Positions 23,030 to 34,604 of a stretch of DNA of 64,000 bases are shown here, piece after piece. Under the pieces are notes generated by a model. That model was not told the DNA's origin. It did no database searches and worked only from the letters and a program-made list of their open reading frames with translations. How positions within the stretch are numbered: position 1 is the stretch's first letter; every line of letters starts with the position of its first letter. Source of the stretch: Salvator merianae (Eukaryota > Chordata > Lepidosauria > Squamata > Teiidae). A program made the translations under genes and the position numbers. The DNA is taken from the NCBI GenBank assembly GCA_003586115.2, contig QVOM02000073.1, positions 48,497,650 through 48,561,649 of the forward strand, read 5' to 3'.

Positions 23030-23376
23030 CAAAAAATGTCATTGAAACTCCTTTCTCCTTCTTTCACCCTTAAAGCCTGGCAACACCTCCCTAGCAACAG
23101 ATGCTCACCACTGAGGGGCCCTCATTGGTTGCTAGTAGGCAGCATTTGTTCCCATGCTGCAATTGGTCAGATTTCCCTCCTCTGGTCTGCCCCCACTAAT
23201 GCAGCTTGAAGAATGAGTCACCATCAGTCTTCAAATTTTCCATCGAAAGAAGAGGTGACCCTTCTAAGACTTTGAGGCAAGATAAGGTACATTAGGGGTA
23301 AAATAATTGGCATCCCCACCCCAAATTTGGCCAGAAGGCATCCCGTTCCATGTGTTTGATCACAGCCTGAGTAGAT
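23030..23376. repeat. Dispersed repeat, possible TGATCACAG family member
   Basis: CCTGGCAACACCTCCCTAGC, a TTCAAATTTTCCATCG block, then AAGACTTTGAGGCAAGATAAG and TGTTTGATCACAGCC correspond in order to 34975-35262 (AGGCAACACCTACTCTGAC, CCAAATTTTGAAGAG, GAGGCTTCAAGATGAGG, GTCTGATCACACCC). It may be a longer version of the family at 14035 and 53480. Confidence 0.35.
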
Positions 23377-23379
23377 TAG

Positions 23380-26230
23380 TTTCAGGATTTAACTGATAGT
23401 TAAATTGTATAGGGATATTGCAGGTCTCCCAAAAGAAGAAACATCCAGTTTCAAAGTGCAAAGGTTGAGTTAAGATCTTCTGTAATTTCTCTGCTTCTAC
23501 AAGTAGACTTATTTGAATTGATTTAGCTTACAATAATTAAGTAGACTACTGGAGCTCCTGATTATCTCTATGAGCTGCAGTGTAAGGCTGCATACACATG
23601 CCCATGAACAGGGCAGCAGCTCATGGTTCTGCAAGGCACACCACCCACACACCTGATGCCTCCAACCATTCCAGGTTTTGGAGCCAGGGAACAATACTTC
23701 CCCAGCTCAGAAGTTTCTGTCTAGTGTGATAGAGTATCAGACAGGAAATTACCGTTTTCTGTCTAGCCCTTAATTGTGCCCAGCAGAAAACAGGGAAAGT
23801 AAATCACTCTGCAGAGCGTTATGGGCACATGATGGTGGCAGGCACCTTCAGAGTAGACTTTTTCCTCTCAGCGCATAGATTGCCTCTGAGGGTGGATTTC
23901 CCACCTTGGAGGCAGGCCTGATGGTAACATACAGTCATCATGTCCCTAAGGTTCTTACTGGGCACCCTTTTCCAGTCATGCAGAAATAGCGTAGGAGTGA
24001 AGAAATGGTTGAGTGCTTCCTCAGCATTGATTAGTGTTTGACAGTTCAAAAACAGAAAGTGATACCTAGTAATGATGGTGTGAACAAACTAAGAAGGGAC
24101 ACAGCCATGTTTCCAGAATTAGAGGTAAACAGTGTATCATTAGAAACTGCTTACCCTGTATTTATGCCAGAGGTGCTCTACTGTGGCCTTTCGGATAACC
24201 TTGAACCAATTCCCCCCATTTCATGCCAGTCCCATCCTGTTTGGAGTTCAAGGGCACCCCGAGGACTGCAATTGAGCATCATGGCTATTGTAAACAATGT
24301 AATATTTAGCCTCATAGAGGTTATGTGAGCTTTACATAACTTATACATGAGCCCCTACTCCTATTACCAATTCCATGGCACTCGTGCCATCAAACTGCAT
24401 GAAACTAAATATTGAACATTTTGAGGGATGAGAAAATGTGTTGTGCCATCTGAGTGTGACCTTTCCTACACTATAATATGGGTAGGCAGTAAAAGTCTGA
24501 CTGGGCCTTAATTTTAGTTCTTATGCTAAGACAGATTTGTTATCCCTGATGTTCATACTTTTCTGTGGCAATTCTCCCTTTCAAATTGTGTGAATGAGTA
24601 AAATAATTAGTAATAGTATTCCACTAATTCACTGAGATTCAAAAATACACAAATTTTGCAGAGAAAAAATTTCCCATCATGCAATGGGGGCAGGAATGTT
24701 CACACTGATTGGTGGGAAAGGGAAAAGTGCCACGTGGACCAAGCAAGTTGACCAATCAGTCACATGACCCAAGCAAACAGCTCCATCAGCCAGTCAAATG
24801 GCTGCAAGCTTGCTGTCCAAGAAAATCAAATTTTCAAGCAGACAGGCTCTGCAACAGTAGGATTGGGAAAAATACATTAACTGCATTTAAGATGGGTTTT
24901 CCACCAGAATATGGACAGGAAAAAAAGCACAAGGGGAGGGAAACTCACTTTGAAAATAAAAATGGAATCCAAACCATCTACATATAAATGTGTCCTTAGA
25001 GTGCAGCTTGATATCTTATATGACAATTATTTCAGTAAAACCCCACCCATCTTTAACAAGATTTGCATGCATAAAGTTTTCATGTCAGAAGACTGGCACA
25101 AAGACTGATAAACAGAGTTTTTTAAGAGAAGAATTATTGAGGAAAGCTATGAGGTTCCAGAAATGTTTTCAGAGCCTACATCCTGTTCTTCATTCTGCAA
25201 CGAGGAACTGAAGACAACAAATATTATTAAATATTTAACTCTAAATCTGAAGCCTTTGCATGAGTTGATACTGGAAAGCGCTGGTAAAAAAGTCTTTATT
25301 GCTGAGCTTTTCTCTCATATGCGGAAATTTTGTCAGGACCCTACACCATATGAAACATATTATAAGTGCTCTCATAAAATCCACATCATTTAACCACATG
25401 AAAAGCAAAAGCCTAAAAATAGCCATTCAAAGAATATGCAAGTTAGTCAAAATTTTAGTGATCATTAAATGTCTTTGTAGACATCCATTCACTAACCAAG
25501 ACTTGGCAAGAGCAATGTCTAGTATTCATTTCCCCCAATTCACCCATGTCACAGGGTGGAAATTTAATATATGCCATTCACCTCTGCAGACTTGTGAAAT
25601 AGTTAAACTAACCATTCTGCAAACCCTGCTGGTAAGGTTGCTCCCAGGGTGCTTAAAAAATCATCAATTCCCTCTCTCTCATTTTTAAAGTGAATTTCTC
25701 TTAAATTATTTTCTCCTGTAACAGAGGCATTTTGAAAATGCTTTCATTTGTGTTGGTGATAGTGAAAGAAAGGTGATGTTTAGAGGTGACGCAACTCAGT
25801 TTCCAACACTTATACTAAATCGGAAGTAAGGGCCATATAAATAGGTGAGACAGAAAAGCCAGTAATACCTTATAAATTCACCTGGGATGCCTATAGGAAA
25901 CCAATAAATTTGATTGATTGTCCATCTCCCATAGTAAAATGTGCCTTGCTTGCTTTTTGTGTCGATATCCAAGTCTGTACAAAAGTACATAGGTTAAATG
26001 GTGTTTTTGTATAAAGAGACAGTTTCATGTCGGCAGATACCACGTAGTTGAGGCTTTCTTTCAAGTCACCTAACAACTTGGATGGCACTGCACTTGCGTG
26101 GGTCTTTATTTCACAAGGTTCTGATTCCATAGGAAAGAACAATTATATTGATTTTATTCTTTTTCCAGTGGCAGAGGTATTTTCTCCTCACGTAAAGCTA
26201 ATGATGCAAAAGAGGATCTTGAAAAAGAGA
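23380..26230. other. Long non-coding gap
   Basis: No firm element. The direct repeat-like TGCCTCTGAGGGTGG...CCACCTTGGAGGCA pair at about 23880-23915 can form a short imperfect hairpin. The frames at 24038-24328 and 25299-25688 have no domain signature. Confidence 0.45.
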
Positions 26231-26234
26231 AAGA

Positions 26235-27185
26235 AGTTTATCATTTATTTTATTTATTTACTATTACATTTATAGCCTGTCTTATACTTTGGGATCTCTC
26301 TTTGGGGTTACAATAATTGAAATACATAAAAATAAAAAACAAAAGCAATTTAAATCAGCACAGTAAACAGAGGAAAAAGACTTGGGTAAATAGGTGTGCC
26401 TTTACCAAACACCTGAATGTATAAAGTGATGGTGTTTGATGGACCTCAAAAGGCAGACCATGCCACAGCTAGGGGACTGTCATGGAGAAGACCTTCTGAG
26501 AGGTCACCATCCCTTTAGTTTCTGAAGATAATGACACAGTCAAGAGCCCCTTATTCCTGAAGGCAGATCTCATTTGGGAGCCGAGTCATTTAAAGCTCTG
26601 TAAGTCAGAATACCTTGAATTGCACTCAACAGCAAATTGGCAAATACCTCCAGACTCTGTGTGTGTCCTTTCCAGAAGATTGTAGCCCCATCAGGAACAG
26701 GCTTTCTCCCTACTTGATGGATTTGAGAGCCTGTGACACACAGTGGCCCTTTCTGCACTTGGACCTATCATGGATTATATCCCAGAATAGGGACCTGCTA
26801 TCCACATGCTAGTACAAACTATGAAAGGTCTTGCCCAGGGCCTACCATAGTCTGCACTGGCATGCAGATGGCAGGTCCTTATTCTGAGATATAATCTGCA
26901 ATAAGTCCAAGTGCAGAAAGGGCCAGTATCTCCATCTTATCTGGCATCAGCTTCAATTTATTGGTCCACATCCAGCCAATTTCTGCCTCCAGGAAAGAGT
27001 CACACACTTGAATTTCCTTTCATCAGTTAGGTGAAATGGAGAGATAGTACCAGGTGTTTTACTTGCATATTGATGGCATCTCGCTTCAGATCTTCTGATT
27101 AATGTTTCCAGCAAAGCATGGAAGATAAAGGCTGACCACTGGAGAGCCCCACAAGTTAGTTCCTGGAGAGTCAAAAAAAAAATCC
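26235..27185 (-). mobile_element. L2-like retroposon, antisense, split by a MITE
   Basis: Starts with the antisense tail TTTATTTTATTTATTTACTA and TATAGCCTGTC, then GGACTGTCATGGAGAAGACC, TTAAAGCTCTGTAAGTCAGA and CCTTGAATTGCACTCAAC. These blocks recur in the same order at 35395-35775 and 45290-45745. The copy stops at the MITE at 26745 and continues after 26927 with TTATCTGGCATCAGCTTCAA and ATCCAGCCAATTTCTGCCTCC, then a TGATGGCATCTCGCTTCAG block. The left part is L2-like; assignment of the part beyond 27000 is from memory of similar squamate repeats and is less sure. Confidence 0.6.
26745..26924. mobile_element. 180-bp palindromic MITE nested in the L2-like copy
   Basis: The first 20 bases, GGCCCTTTCTGCACTTGGAC, are repeated exactly in inverted orientation at the right end. 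Both arms continue as imperfect copies for about 80 bp (GATTATATCCCAGAATAGGG against GATTATATCTCAGAATAAGG), so most of the element is one hairpin. AGT flanks both ends (26742-26744, 26925-26927), a possible 3-bp target duplication as in PIF/Harbinger, although that group usually uses TWA. No protein is encoded. Relatives: 5600-5668 and, by its ends only, 61442-61845. Confidence 0.75.
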
Positions 27186-27375
27186 TCCATGACCCTTGGA
27201 GTTAGAAGCAGAAGTACCACAGTACAAGGTCTCTGCCTCCCAAATCCCCATGACCTTTCAAGATTATTCCACACTAATCAACAAACATTAGAGATCAAGG
27301 AGAGCCAGCAGGATAGCACTCTTGTTTCTTTCCCAATAAAGAAAGAATTAAGAATTCGCACAAGTGAATGTGAAG

Positions 27376-27562
27376 AGTAGCTGTAGTTCAGTGGTACAGC
27401 AAATGCCTTGAAACAGAAGGTGACAGAATCAATCCCAAACATCTCCCCAGAAGAAGTTAATGGCAAATTGCTTCTGTTATCTCCCAATAAAATGGCACTG
27501 GTGTATGTATATAATCAACAAGAGTTGGTCCCCAGCTTAATGTTGCACCTAGCAGAAACAAC
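27376..27562 (+). mobile_element. tRNA-derived SINE with (CAA)n-like tail
   Basis: GTAGCTGTAGTTCAGTGGTA is the A-box end of the head. The body has CATCTCCCCAGAAGAAGTTA, GGCAAATTGCTTCTGTTATC and CAACAAGAGTTGGTCCCCAG, and the end is GCAGAAACAACAG. It shares its body with 21955-22127. The B box (ACAGAATCAATCCC) is decayed. Confidence 0.7.
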
Positions 27563-27569
27563 AGTATTG

Positions 27570-28035
27570 ACTGTATACTTTTAAAGGCACATAATGCAGT
27601 AAGACTTAACATGATGTATTTTTATTCCAGATGTCCTGGCATGGTTTTTAAGGAGGTATTCTTGCCATGCTGTTAGCAATGTTGTGATTGTATAAATTTG
27701 TGGGAAGTGTATGCTGCTATATTATAAAATCCATTGGGTAGCTTGAATTAAATGTCACAAACAGACATTCGCTTATACAGTTGGGTTTTCTTTTCCTCTC
27801 ATACCTCCTTCAGCACTCCCATATCTTCTTCCTCCAGTCTGCTCTGAAGATCTGAAGACATTTTACAGATCTGAATTGGTACAAAGGGCTCCAGGGAGAA
27901 GAAGGGACTCAGGAGACATGACTGCGTGTCACCTCTTTCTTTAAAATCTGATTTTTTTCCTAAATGTTGAGATCTGTCTTCTTTTGCAGCCTCAGCAGTG
28001 AAATCTCATCCCATGCAGTGAATGGGAAGTAACCT
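27570..28035. other. Short non-coding gap
   Basis: Nothing recognised. Confidence 0.5.
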
Positions 28036-28040
28036 TGAAG

Positions 28041-28650
28041 TTGTTGTTTAGTTGTCCTTCCAATGAATAGTCAGGTTTGATTTCCTTCAGTATTTACTTA
28101 TTTGATCTCCTTGCAGTCCAAAGGACTCTCCAAAGTCTTCTCCAACACCACAATTCAAAAGTGTTGATTCTTCAGTGCTCAGTCTTCCTTATGGTTCAAC
28201 TTTCACAGCCATACATTACTAGTGGAAAGTCCTCAGCTTTGACTATATGGACCCTTGTTGGCAAGGTGATGTATCTGCTTTTTAAAATTCAGTCCAGGTT
28301 TGCCACTGCTTTCCTTTCAAGGAGCAAACATCTTTTAATTTCATGGCTGCAATACCATCTGCAGTGATCTTTGAGCCCAGGAAAGTAAAATCTGTCACTG
28401 TTTCCATTTCTTACCCCTTCTATTTGCTAAGGAGTGATAGGACCAGATGCCATGGTCTTAGTTTTTTTTTTTTATATTGAGCTTTATGCCAATTTTTGCA
28501 ATCTCCTATTTCACCCTCATCAAGAAGCTCTTTAATTGCTCTTCGCTTTCTTCCATCAGAGTGATATCATCTGCGTAACTGAGGTTGTTGATATTTCTCC
28601 CAGCAATCTTAAGTCCAGCTTATTCACCCCAGCATCTAGCTATTTTGTTC
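28041..28650 (-). mobile_element. RTE/BovB LINE fragment, antisense
   Basis: On the minus strand the frame at the right end reads NLSYADDIT, with the RT catalytic YADD codons at 28566-28577. The sequence continues through the region whose plus strand reads TTGCAGTCCAAAGGACTCTC, AAGTCTTCTCCAACACCACA, TTTTAATTTCATGGCTGCAA and GACCAGATGCCATGGTCTTA, all strong BovB landmarks. BovB is known for horizontal transfer between squamates and ruminants. Frameshifts are present and the 5' half is absent. Confidence 0.9.
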
Positions 28651-28659
28651 TTCACGACT

Positions 28660-29365
28660 CCAATAAGAGCCTTGTGCAATGATTCCCTCTCATGTATTTA
28701 CAGCTACAAAAGAGAGCAGAGCACAGTGATGTATTTTGGCCCCTTTCCTTCTATTGCAACAACAACCTCAAAGCCATTTGTTTACCCCATATTATAAGGG
28801 TTATTTCTACCACAGAATTCCTCCTAGAAGAACTTATGCTGTGTGTATTCCAAGAATTTAAAAAGATGTAGAGATAAGGACAAGTAAGTTGTTTATGAAT
28901 GCAAATTGACATAATTTTCACTTCCAGAACTAATGCACAAGCATATCAGTAATGACAAGGAACTGTTTTCCATATCAATCCATCCTTAGATCTTGGTCAT
29001 TCAGATCAGAATGTGATGGAGAGGACAGGGGTAGGAAATGTGATCCTGCACTTCCCATCCAGATAACAGTTGTCGTGTGAGAAGAAAAGCTAACCAAGGC
29101 TAGAGTTGGATGCTCTAGTTCAGGAAATTGGGAGAGTAAAACCTCAAAGAACCAAATAAAACCTTTTGAAGTGATTTATAAGTGCCAGAGATTTACTGCA
29201 TAATTAAGAACCTGCCACTTCTGTGTTATTAAACATCTCTATAAGCACTTCCACACTTTAGCTGATAGCTTTAAAATTATAACATTTTAAAAGCAAAATG
29301 CTAACAGTCCTTTGGGGATGGTTGTCCTGCTGAATGTTAGATCCTGCAGTTGCCTGTCGCTGCCC
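28660..29365. other. Non-coding, nothing recognised
   Basis: AT-rich, with no element ends recognised. Confidence 0.5.
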
Positions 29366-29372
29366 CTGGGCT

Positions 29373-29640
29373 CTTACCTCTGTCTGCTGGCTCCTTCTGT
29401 TATTGTTCCTGTTCCAAATACCCAGATGTTAGCCAAGTTCCTGCCCACTTCCCTGTGTTTGGCTAGCATCCAGGTATTTGGAACAGGAACAGGAACACCA
29501 GCAACCAGCAGACGGAGGTAAGCTATCACTATCAGGATGATCCAGCATCGTTGCTGGATTTCCCATAATAGTGATGTTTTGGGATATCACCGTGATATCC
29601 TGAGACTATATTGGCAATGCCACAAATATGTGTGACATTC
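29373..29640. mobile_element. Compound fold-back repeat, copy 1
   Basis: A large inverted repeat has arms at 29373-29434 and 29461-29522 around a 26-base loop. Matching segments include TGTTCCTGTTCCAAATACC, and TTACCTC/GAGGTAA at the foot. A second stem follows at once (29525-29547/29552-29575, centre ATCCAGCA-TCGT-TGCTGGAT), then the palindrome GGATATCACCGTGATATCC at about 29582-29600. The block ATATTGGCAATGCCACAAA beyond it matches the inverted copy at 60775-61040. No coding capacity. Probably a non-autonomous fold-back DNA element. Confidence 0.6.
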
Positions 29641-29699
29641 CCAATAATGTCCCAGGAAAATCGCAGGTTTTAACCTCTGTGTGGAGGCACCCTGAGAAA

Positions 29700-30415
29700 C
29701 AGCTGTACAGCCTTGCTGCTGTTCCTGTCACTTTCATTGCTTTAAAAGCTGCTTTTGCCATTTCGATGCCATCTGGATGCTTTTTGACTACCAGTTCCAT
29801 CTAGTAAGTTATGGAGGTGTGGTCAAAAATGTAGTTACGGAAATTGTTGTTTTGAACCACTGGAAGGCAGCACATTGTTCACACAAAATAACTTAGGTTT
29901 CCTGGGTTTGGGTGTTTGGAGTGCCCTCCCTGCTGCTTCCCTACCTAACCGGAACCTGTCCAAGACAGGTGAAGTAACAATAGGCATGTTGCAGTTTAAT
30001 GGCATCATCAAATGTTTCAAAACAATCATTTGTGCACTCCTAACACTAAGCCAGCAAAGTTAGCTTTAAAACAGCTCAAGAGTTCGTATACCTAAGAGTT
30101 TTTATCATCCCAGCTGTCTCTGCAGCCTTCACCTCTTTGTGTTCATCATCTTCATCAACCCCAGAGTTAAGGGAGGCAGTATTTTCCATCTTTTCTAGGT
30201 TTGATCTGTTTGTGTACTTCTAAGCTATGGTGTTGTTACTGCTAGAAGAATTATTTATTTTATTCAAGTATTCATTCACATTGTTTCCAATGGAGTTTCA
30301 GAGTCTGGTTTCCTTAATAGCATTTTCTCATAAGCACAATCACTTAATATCTACATGCAATCAATAACAAGGCATGAGTCTTATCTATAAAATGTACAAA
30401 TTAAGGCCAGGAACT
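29700..30415. other. Non-coding, nothing recognised
   Basis: No repeat ends; frames of 62-64 codons only. Confidence 0.5.
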
Positions 30416-30419
30416 GTTT

Positions 30420-30830
30420 CCTGTAATGAATGAAAATGCTGCTTCTGTTTTTTTTGTTTTATTTTTTGAGTTGATGGTGGTAGAAATAATAAGATTCATT
30501 CAGAAACCTGTCTCATAATTTAACAGCAAACATAAAGAATCATTAAAACCAAAGCTTCATTCATTTCAGACATAGCTGTGAGACAGAGTCTTGAGGGAAA
30601 TATACTATTAAATTATTTGCTGCAGCTGTTTTATCCCCTGTCCAAGTTGTATTAATTTAAGTTTTTGTTCCACAGTTCTTTTCAAATGACATCATTTTAC
30701 TGACATTTCAATCAAGCTGCTGAATTCAGTAAAGCTGTAATATTGTTTGTCATAAAATGACTTCATAGAGATGTGTTCATTGTTGCTTTCCATAAGCGTC
30801 AAGAGAGCAGTGGAAAATCAAAGGGTGTGA
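30420..30830. other. Repeat-free AT-rich block, candidate conserved non-coding element
   Basis: About 400 bp with no transposon or tandem signature and a high density of TAAT-type homeodomain cores (TTAAATTATT, GTATTAATTTAAG), Sox-like TTGT sites (ATATTGTTTG), an E-box CAGCTG and the CRE-like near-palindrome AAATGACATCATTT. This is the texture of many vertebrate developmental enhancers. It is inference from composition only. Confidence 0.25.
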
Positions 30831-30834
30831 AATA

Positions 30835-31540
30835 ATCCTATAGCCTTTTCAAAGTGTTTTTTTCTTGTAAATACAACCAGGAAGAATTCAAAAGTATATT
30901 TGTATCTGAGAGCTAAACTTATAAGTGCTGATGTGGCTCCATCTAAGAATTTAGAAGGAGATATGTACTCTGTGACAGACATAGTGGTAGGTATGTTCCT
31001 AGTATACAGGAATTTCTTCTTTTTCAGAAGGATTTCTTTCTTCTCTGTTTAGGGAAACTAGGTGAAAAAGAGAAACTTATGTAACTTAAATAAGTGTGTG
31101 GAAAGGGATATTTCAGGTAGTCATGGCAGTCTCAGTGGGTGCAATTTCCTCTTCTATAGTCATTCAAGAGACTAGTTTTCTATTTCACTTTTAAAATGTA
31201 ATCAATAGAAGCACTTTAGGTTCCTCGACATTATACTAAGCACAGCTGTCTGATCCTTTCTTGACCTCCACAGGATTTACTGGTTTGACTATTGTACTTG
31301 GGTAGCAGATTCCTACGCCTTTTTCCTACACCAGCCTGTCTCTTCCCAATTCATTGTCAGTTGGAGACAGTAGAGTTCCCCAAAATAAAAGAAGTTTGAG
31401 ATCCAGAACTCCAGCCCAAGCATCCTTTGAATCTTCTTTCCTATATGATGATAGAGTAAGAATTTAAAAGAGATCTCTTCATTCTGTATTAAGTGGTAGC
31501 TGTCTGAACGTAGACTCTTTTAGATGGACTAATTATGAAT
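30835..31540. other. Non-coding, nothing recognised
   Basis: No element found. Confidence 0.5.
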
Positions 31541-31544
31541 GTGG

Positions 31545-31665
31545 AACTTGCACTGCTCCAGATATAATGTACTACAGTTCCCGTTATTCCAAATCATTGG
31601 CCACGCTGACCAGAGCTGATGGAGGTAGGAGTCAAATAATATGGTGGGATCTGGTAGGATCTGCA
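31545..31665. mobile_element. Palindromic MITE remnant (CCAGATGTTG family)
   Basis: CTCCAGATATAATGTACTAC and AGTTCCCGTTATTCCAAATC are followed by ATTGGCCACGCTGACC, AGAGCTGATGGAGG and AGTCAAATAATATGGTGGG. This is the order of the left half, core and right half seen in the copy at 2690. Confidence 0.45.
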
Positions 31666-32019
31666 TAACACTGTTATGGCACTGTGAGTGTGCCTTGAAA
31701 GTGCAAGGTCTGCACATCCCTACATGCTCATGGTGCAGTGGGTGTGTTGGGAGGGCATGGAGTCCACATGTTCCACATTCATTCAATTCACGTCCCACAA
31801 GTGCTCCTATGGTTGCTGTAAAATAAGAGTGAGAGAGTAAACAATGTGACAGAGCTTACTCCTGGTCTTCTGCTGTGCCACTGCCACTAAAATGTGCAGA
31901 CTTACTGGAGCACTTCTTTATCAGTTTTCAATACTGTAAAATTACAGAATGAAAAATGAATGTATAAATACATAAAAGAAGAAAAAAGTCAGAAAGGTAA
32001 ATATAATGACTTCTGATTT

Positions 32020-33700
32020 TATGTCCAGTGATTCCAACTAGTCTATATAATTACTATCTGCTCTATATCTTATAGCCATATTGCTTTTGTTAGTTTTCTG
32101 ATCTCATTCATTTTCAAATCCCATAATTAACACATCTTTATCTTTTTTAACGGCAGAAATTCTATGAAAGGTTCCCAATTTTTTTTTAAAAGAAACTTGA
32201 TAATGTGGTTTCTTTAATCAGACATGTCAGTTTGTCCATTTCAGCTAGTTCAGTTAATTTCACCAGTCAGTCTTCTGTCATTGGTAATGTTGTATTCTTC
32301 CAACTTCGTGCATACTCCAGTCTTGCCACTGTAAGCATATAACACATAATCTTCCATACAGTTTCTCCAATTGCCCATTCACCATACTCAGCAAAAAAAG
32401 TTCTGGTTTATATTATATCTGTATTTTAAAAATCTTCTCTATATATATGCTTATCTGACCCCAGAATTTCTTGGCTTTTTTGCATGTCCTAATTATGATA
32501 GAAGGTCCCTTCATGTTTTCCACATTTCCGGTTAGAATTGGATACATCTTTAAACATTTTAACAAGTTTTTGTGGAGTCATGTACCAGTGAAACATCATT
32601 TTGTAAAATCTTTCAGATTATAGCATAATGTATATTTTAAGCCTTTTAACCACATTGTTGCCATTGCTCCAACTGTATATTAAACCCTAAGTTTTGTGCC
32701 CATTTGATTATACATTCTTAACCTATTCATCTTCCATTTTATATTTCAGTAATAATTTATACTACTTGGCAATGACATGTTCATCACCTTTACACAACTG
32801 CAGTCCAGATTTAGTCTTATTTAGTCCTATCTCATACATTTTTTGGTCTATTTTGAACCTTTCCACTAACTGATGAGCCACTGAAGCTATTATCCCTCTA
32901 TTGCCAATTATTCTCTTGATTTTATTAACATCTACATTGGCTTCCATTTCATTGTACCACAAATAAGCATATCACCCAGACCCCAGATCATGAGCCTCCA
33001 AATTTAACATTTCTTTGTCCTGCAACATAATCTACTTTTTTAACCATAGTAAACCTCAAGGACCCAAAATTTCAAATTTGTTAAACCTAAGCTGCCTCTT
33101 TCTTTTGCATCCTGTTATCACTTCATATTTTATATGTGCTTTTTTCCCCTTGCCATTTATACTTGGATAAATCCTTTTGCCACTGTTTAAATAATACATT
33201 ATTGGTTAGGATTAGAGATAGTTTGAAATAAAAACAGCGTTTTTGGCAATACATGCATTCTTATAATTGAAATTCTTCCCAACAGGGTTAATTTCACTTT
33301 TTCTCATCTTTTCAAATCTTTTTTAATTTCAGTCCAGATCTTAGCATAAGTATGTTGCAATAACATGCAATTCATAATACGTACAATAATGCCCAAGTAT
33401 TTTACTTTTTTCTCTACTTTGAACCCCATTTTCTCCATCAGCTTTTCTTGATCTTCATTTATCATATTTTTGGTTAGAATCTTCATTTTTGCTTATTATT
33501 CTCAAATCCAGCCATTGAACCAAAATCATCTAACTTTTCCATTAAAAGCTTTATGCTTTCCAATGGATTTTGCAGTTATTGCCAAGTCATCTGCAAATGC
33601 TTTCAACGTATTAACTTGTTTTCTCATTTTTATTCTTTCTGCTCTTTCATCCCGTCTTGTATCTCTATTTAAAAATTTAGAAGTTTTAAAGAGACTTATT
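32020..33700 (-). mobile_element. L1 LINE ORF2 (RT to C-terminus), antisense
   Basis: The minus strand encodes, in pieces, KAFADDLAITAKSIG (RT catalytic FADD codons at 33586-33597), KLMEKMGFKVEKKVKYLGI (33304-33486), NKIKRIIGNRG with DQKMYEIGLNK (32762-32962), and a decayed 3' region down to 32020 that aligns with the L1 piece at 22160. These are in the correct L1 order. The 5' two thirds of the element are missing, and frameshifts and stops separate the pieces. No poly(T) run marks the 3' end. Confidence 0.85.
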
Positions 33701-33734
33701 GGTGTCCTTTCTTCAGGCCAGATAGCATGGCCCT

Positions 33735-34600
33735 GTTTTTGCAAATGCAGGAAATGGCTCACTTCTATAAAACTTCCAGATTCTTCTCTGTATGTACTGT
33801 ACATGGGGCCACCCTTGAACACGCTCTGGAAGCTGGAACTGGTGCAGAATTTAGCAGCTCAGCTGCTGATGGGAGTTTCTGGCCTCATCACGCCAGTCTT
33901 GAAGGATCCGTACTGCCTAGCTATTTGTTACCAAGCCCAATTCAAGGTGTTGTTGATAACATATAAAGCCCTAAATGTCTTTGGTCCTGGTTATTTGAAG
34001 GAGTGCCTTATCCCATATAGACCTGCCCAAGTACTAAAATCTCAAGAAGAGGGCCTTCTTGTAGTTCTGCTTCTCTCAGAGGTACAAGGGGCAGTGGCAT
34101 GCAAGAGAAGAAAAGGAGGAGGAGGAAGAGTTGTTTTTTGTACCCTGCTTTTCTCACCCTGAGGGGACTCAAAGCGGCTGACAAACCTTCTGTTCTTCTC
34201 CGCACAACAGACGCCTTGTGAGGTAGATGGGGCTGTGAGAACTCAGAACAGAGCTGTGATGAGCCCAAGGTCACCCAGCTGGCTTCATGCAGACTCGAAC
34301 TGGGAGAGTTCCAGATAAGAGTCTGACACGCTAACCACAAGGCCAAACAGGACCTTTTCTGTGATGACTCTGGAACAACTTCCCTCTGGAGGTCCACCAG
34401 GCACGTGCATTAAATGGATTTCAGCACCTGATTAAAACACACCTCTTCACCCAAGCCCTTGATGTTTAACTGCCTCTGAGTATTGTCCTGCCGGGTGGGG
34501 GGGAGGGTTAAATTAATTTATTTTATATATTTTATCTTTCTATTGTTCTGACCTGCCCTGAGACCTTCAGTAAAAGGGTGGGAGTAAATTCTTAAAATAA
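33735..34600 (+). mobile_element. L2 LINE 3' part, split by a SINE
   Basis: A long frame gives LYMGPPLNTLWKLELVQNLA, AQLLMGVSGLITPVLKD, KVLLITYKALNVFGPGYLKE and CLIPYRPAQVLKSQEEGLLV, the L2 ORF2 C-terminus nearly intact. The L2 reading stops at about 34110, where a SINE begins, and resumes after 34362 with GACCTTTTCTGTGATGACTC and GGAACAACTTCCCTCTGGAGG. The 3' UTR holds CTGACCTGCCCTGAGACCTTC and ends near AAAATAAATGAAATAAA. The 230-codon frame at 33470-34162 is this element fused by chance to flanking and SINE sequence. Confidence 0.85.
34115..34362 (-). mobile_element. tRNA-headed squamate SINE, antisense, inside L2
   Basis: On the minus strand the head reads TTGTGGTTAGCGTGTCAGAC (A box), then CCAGTTCGAGTCTGCATG (B box). 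The body contains GCTGGGTGACCTTGGGCTCA, CACAGCCCCATCTACCTCAC and AGCCGCTTTGAGTCCCCTCA. The head faces right and the tail lies at about 34115-34130 in a purine-rich stretch. It sits between two halves of an L2 copy, so it inserted later. The fragment at 41010-41115 belongs to the same family. Confidence 0.75.
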
Positions 34601-34604
34601 ATGA

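Noticed and set aside
33470..34162. Longest open frame (230 codons, +)
   Set aside because: Its core is the L2 LINE RT C-terminus; both ends are flanking or SINE sequence read through by chance.
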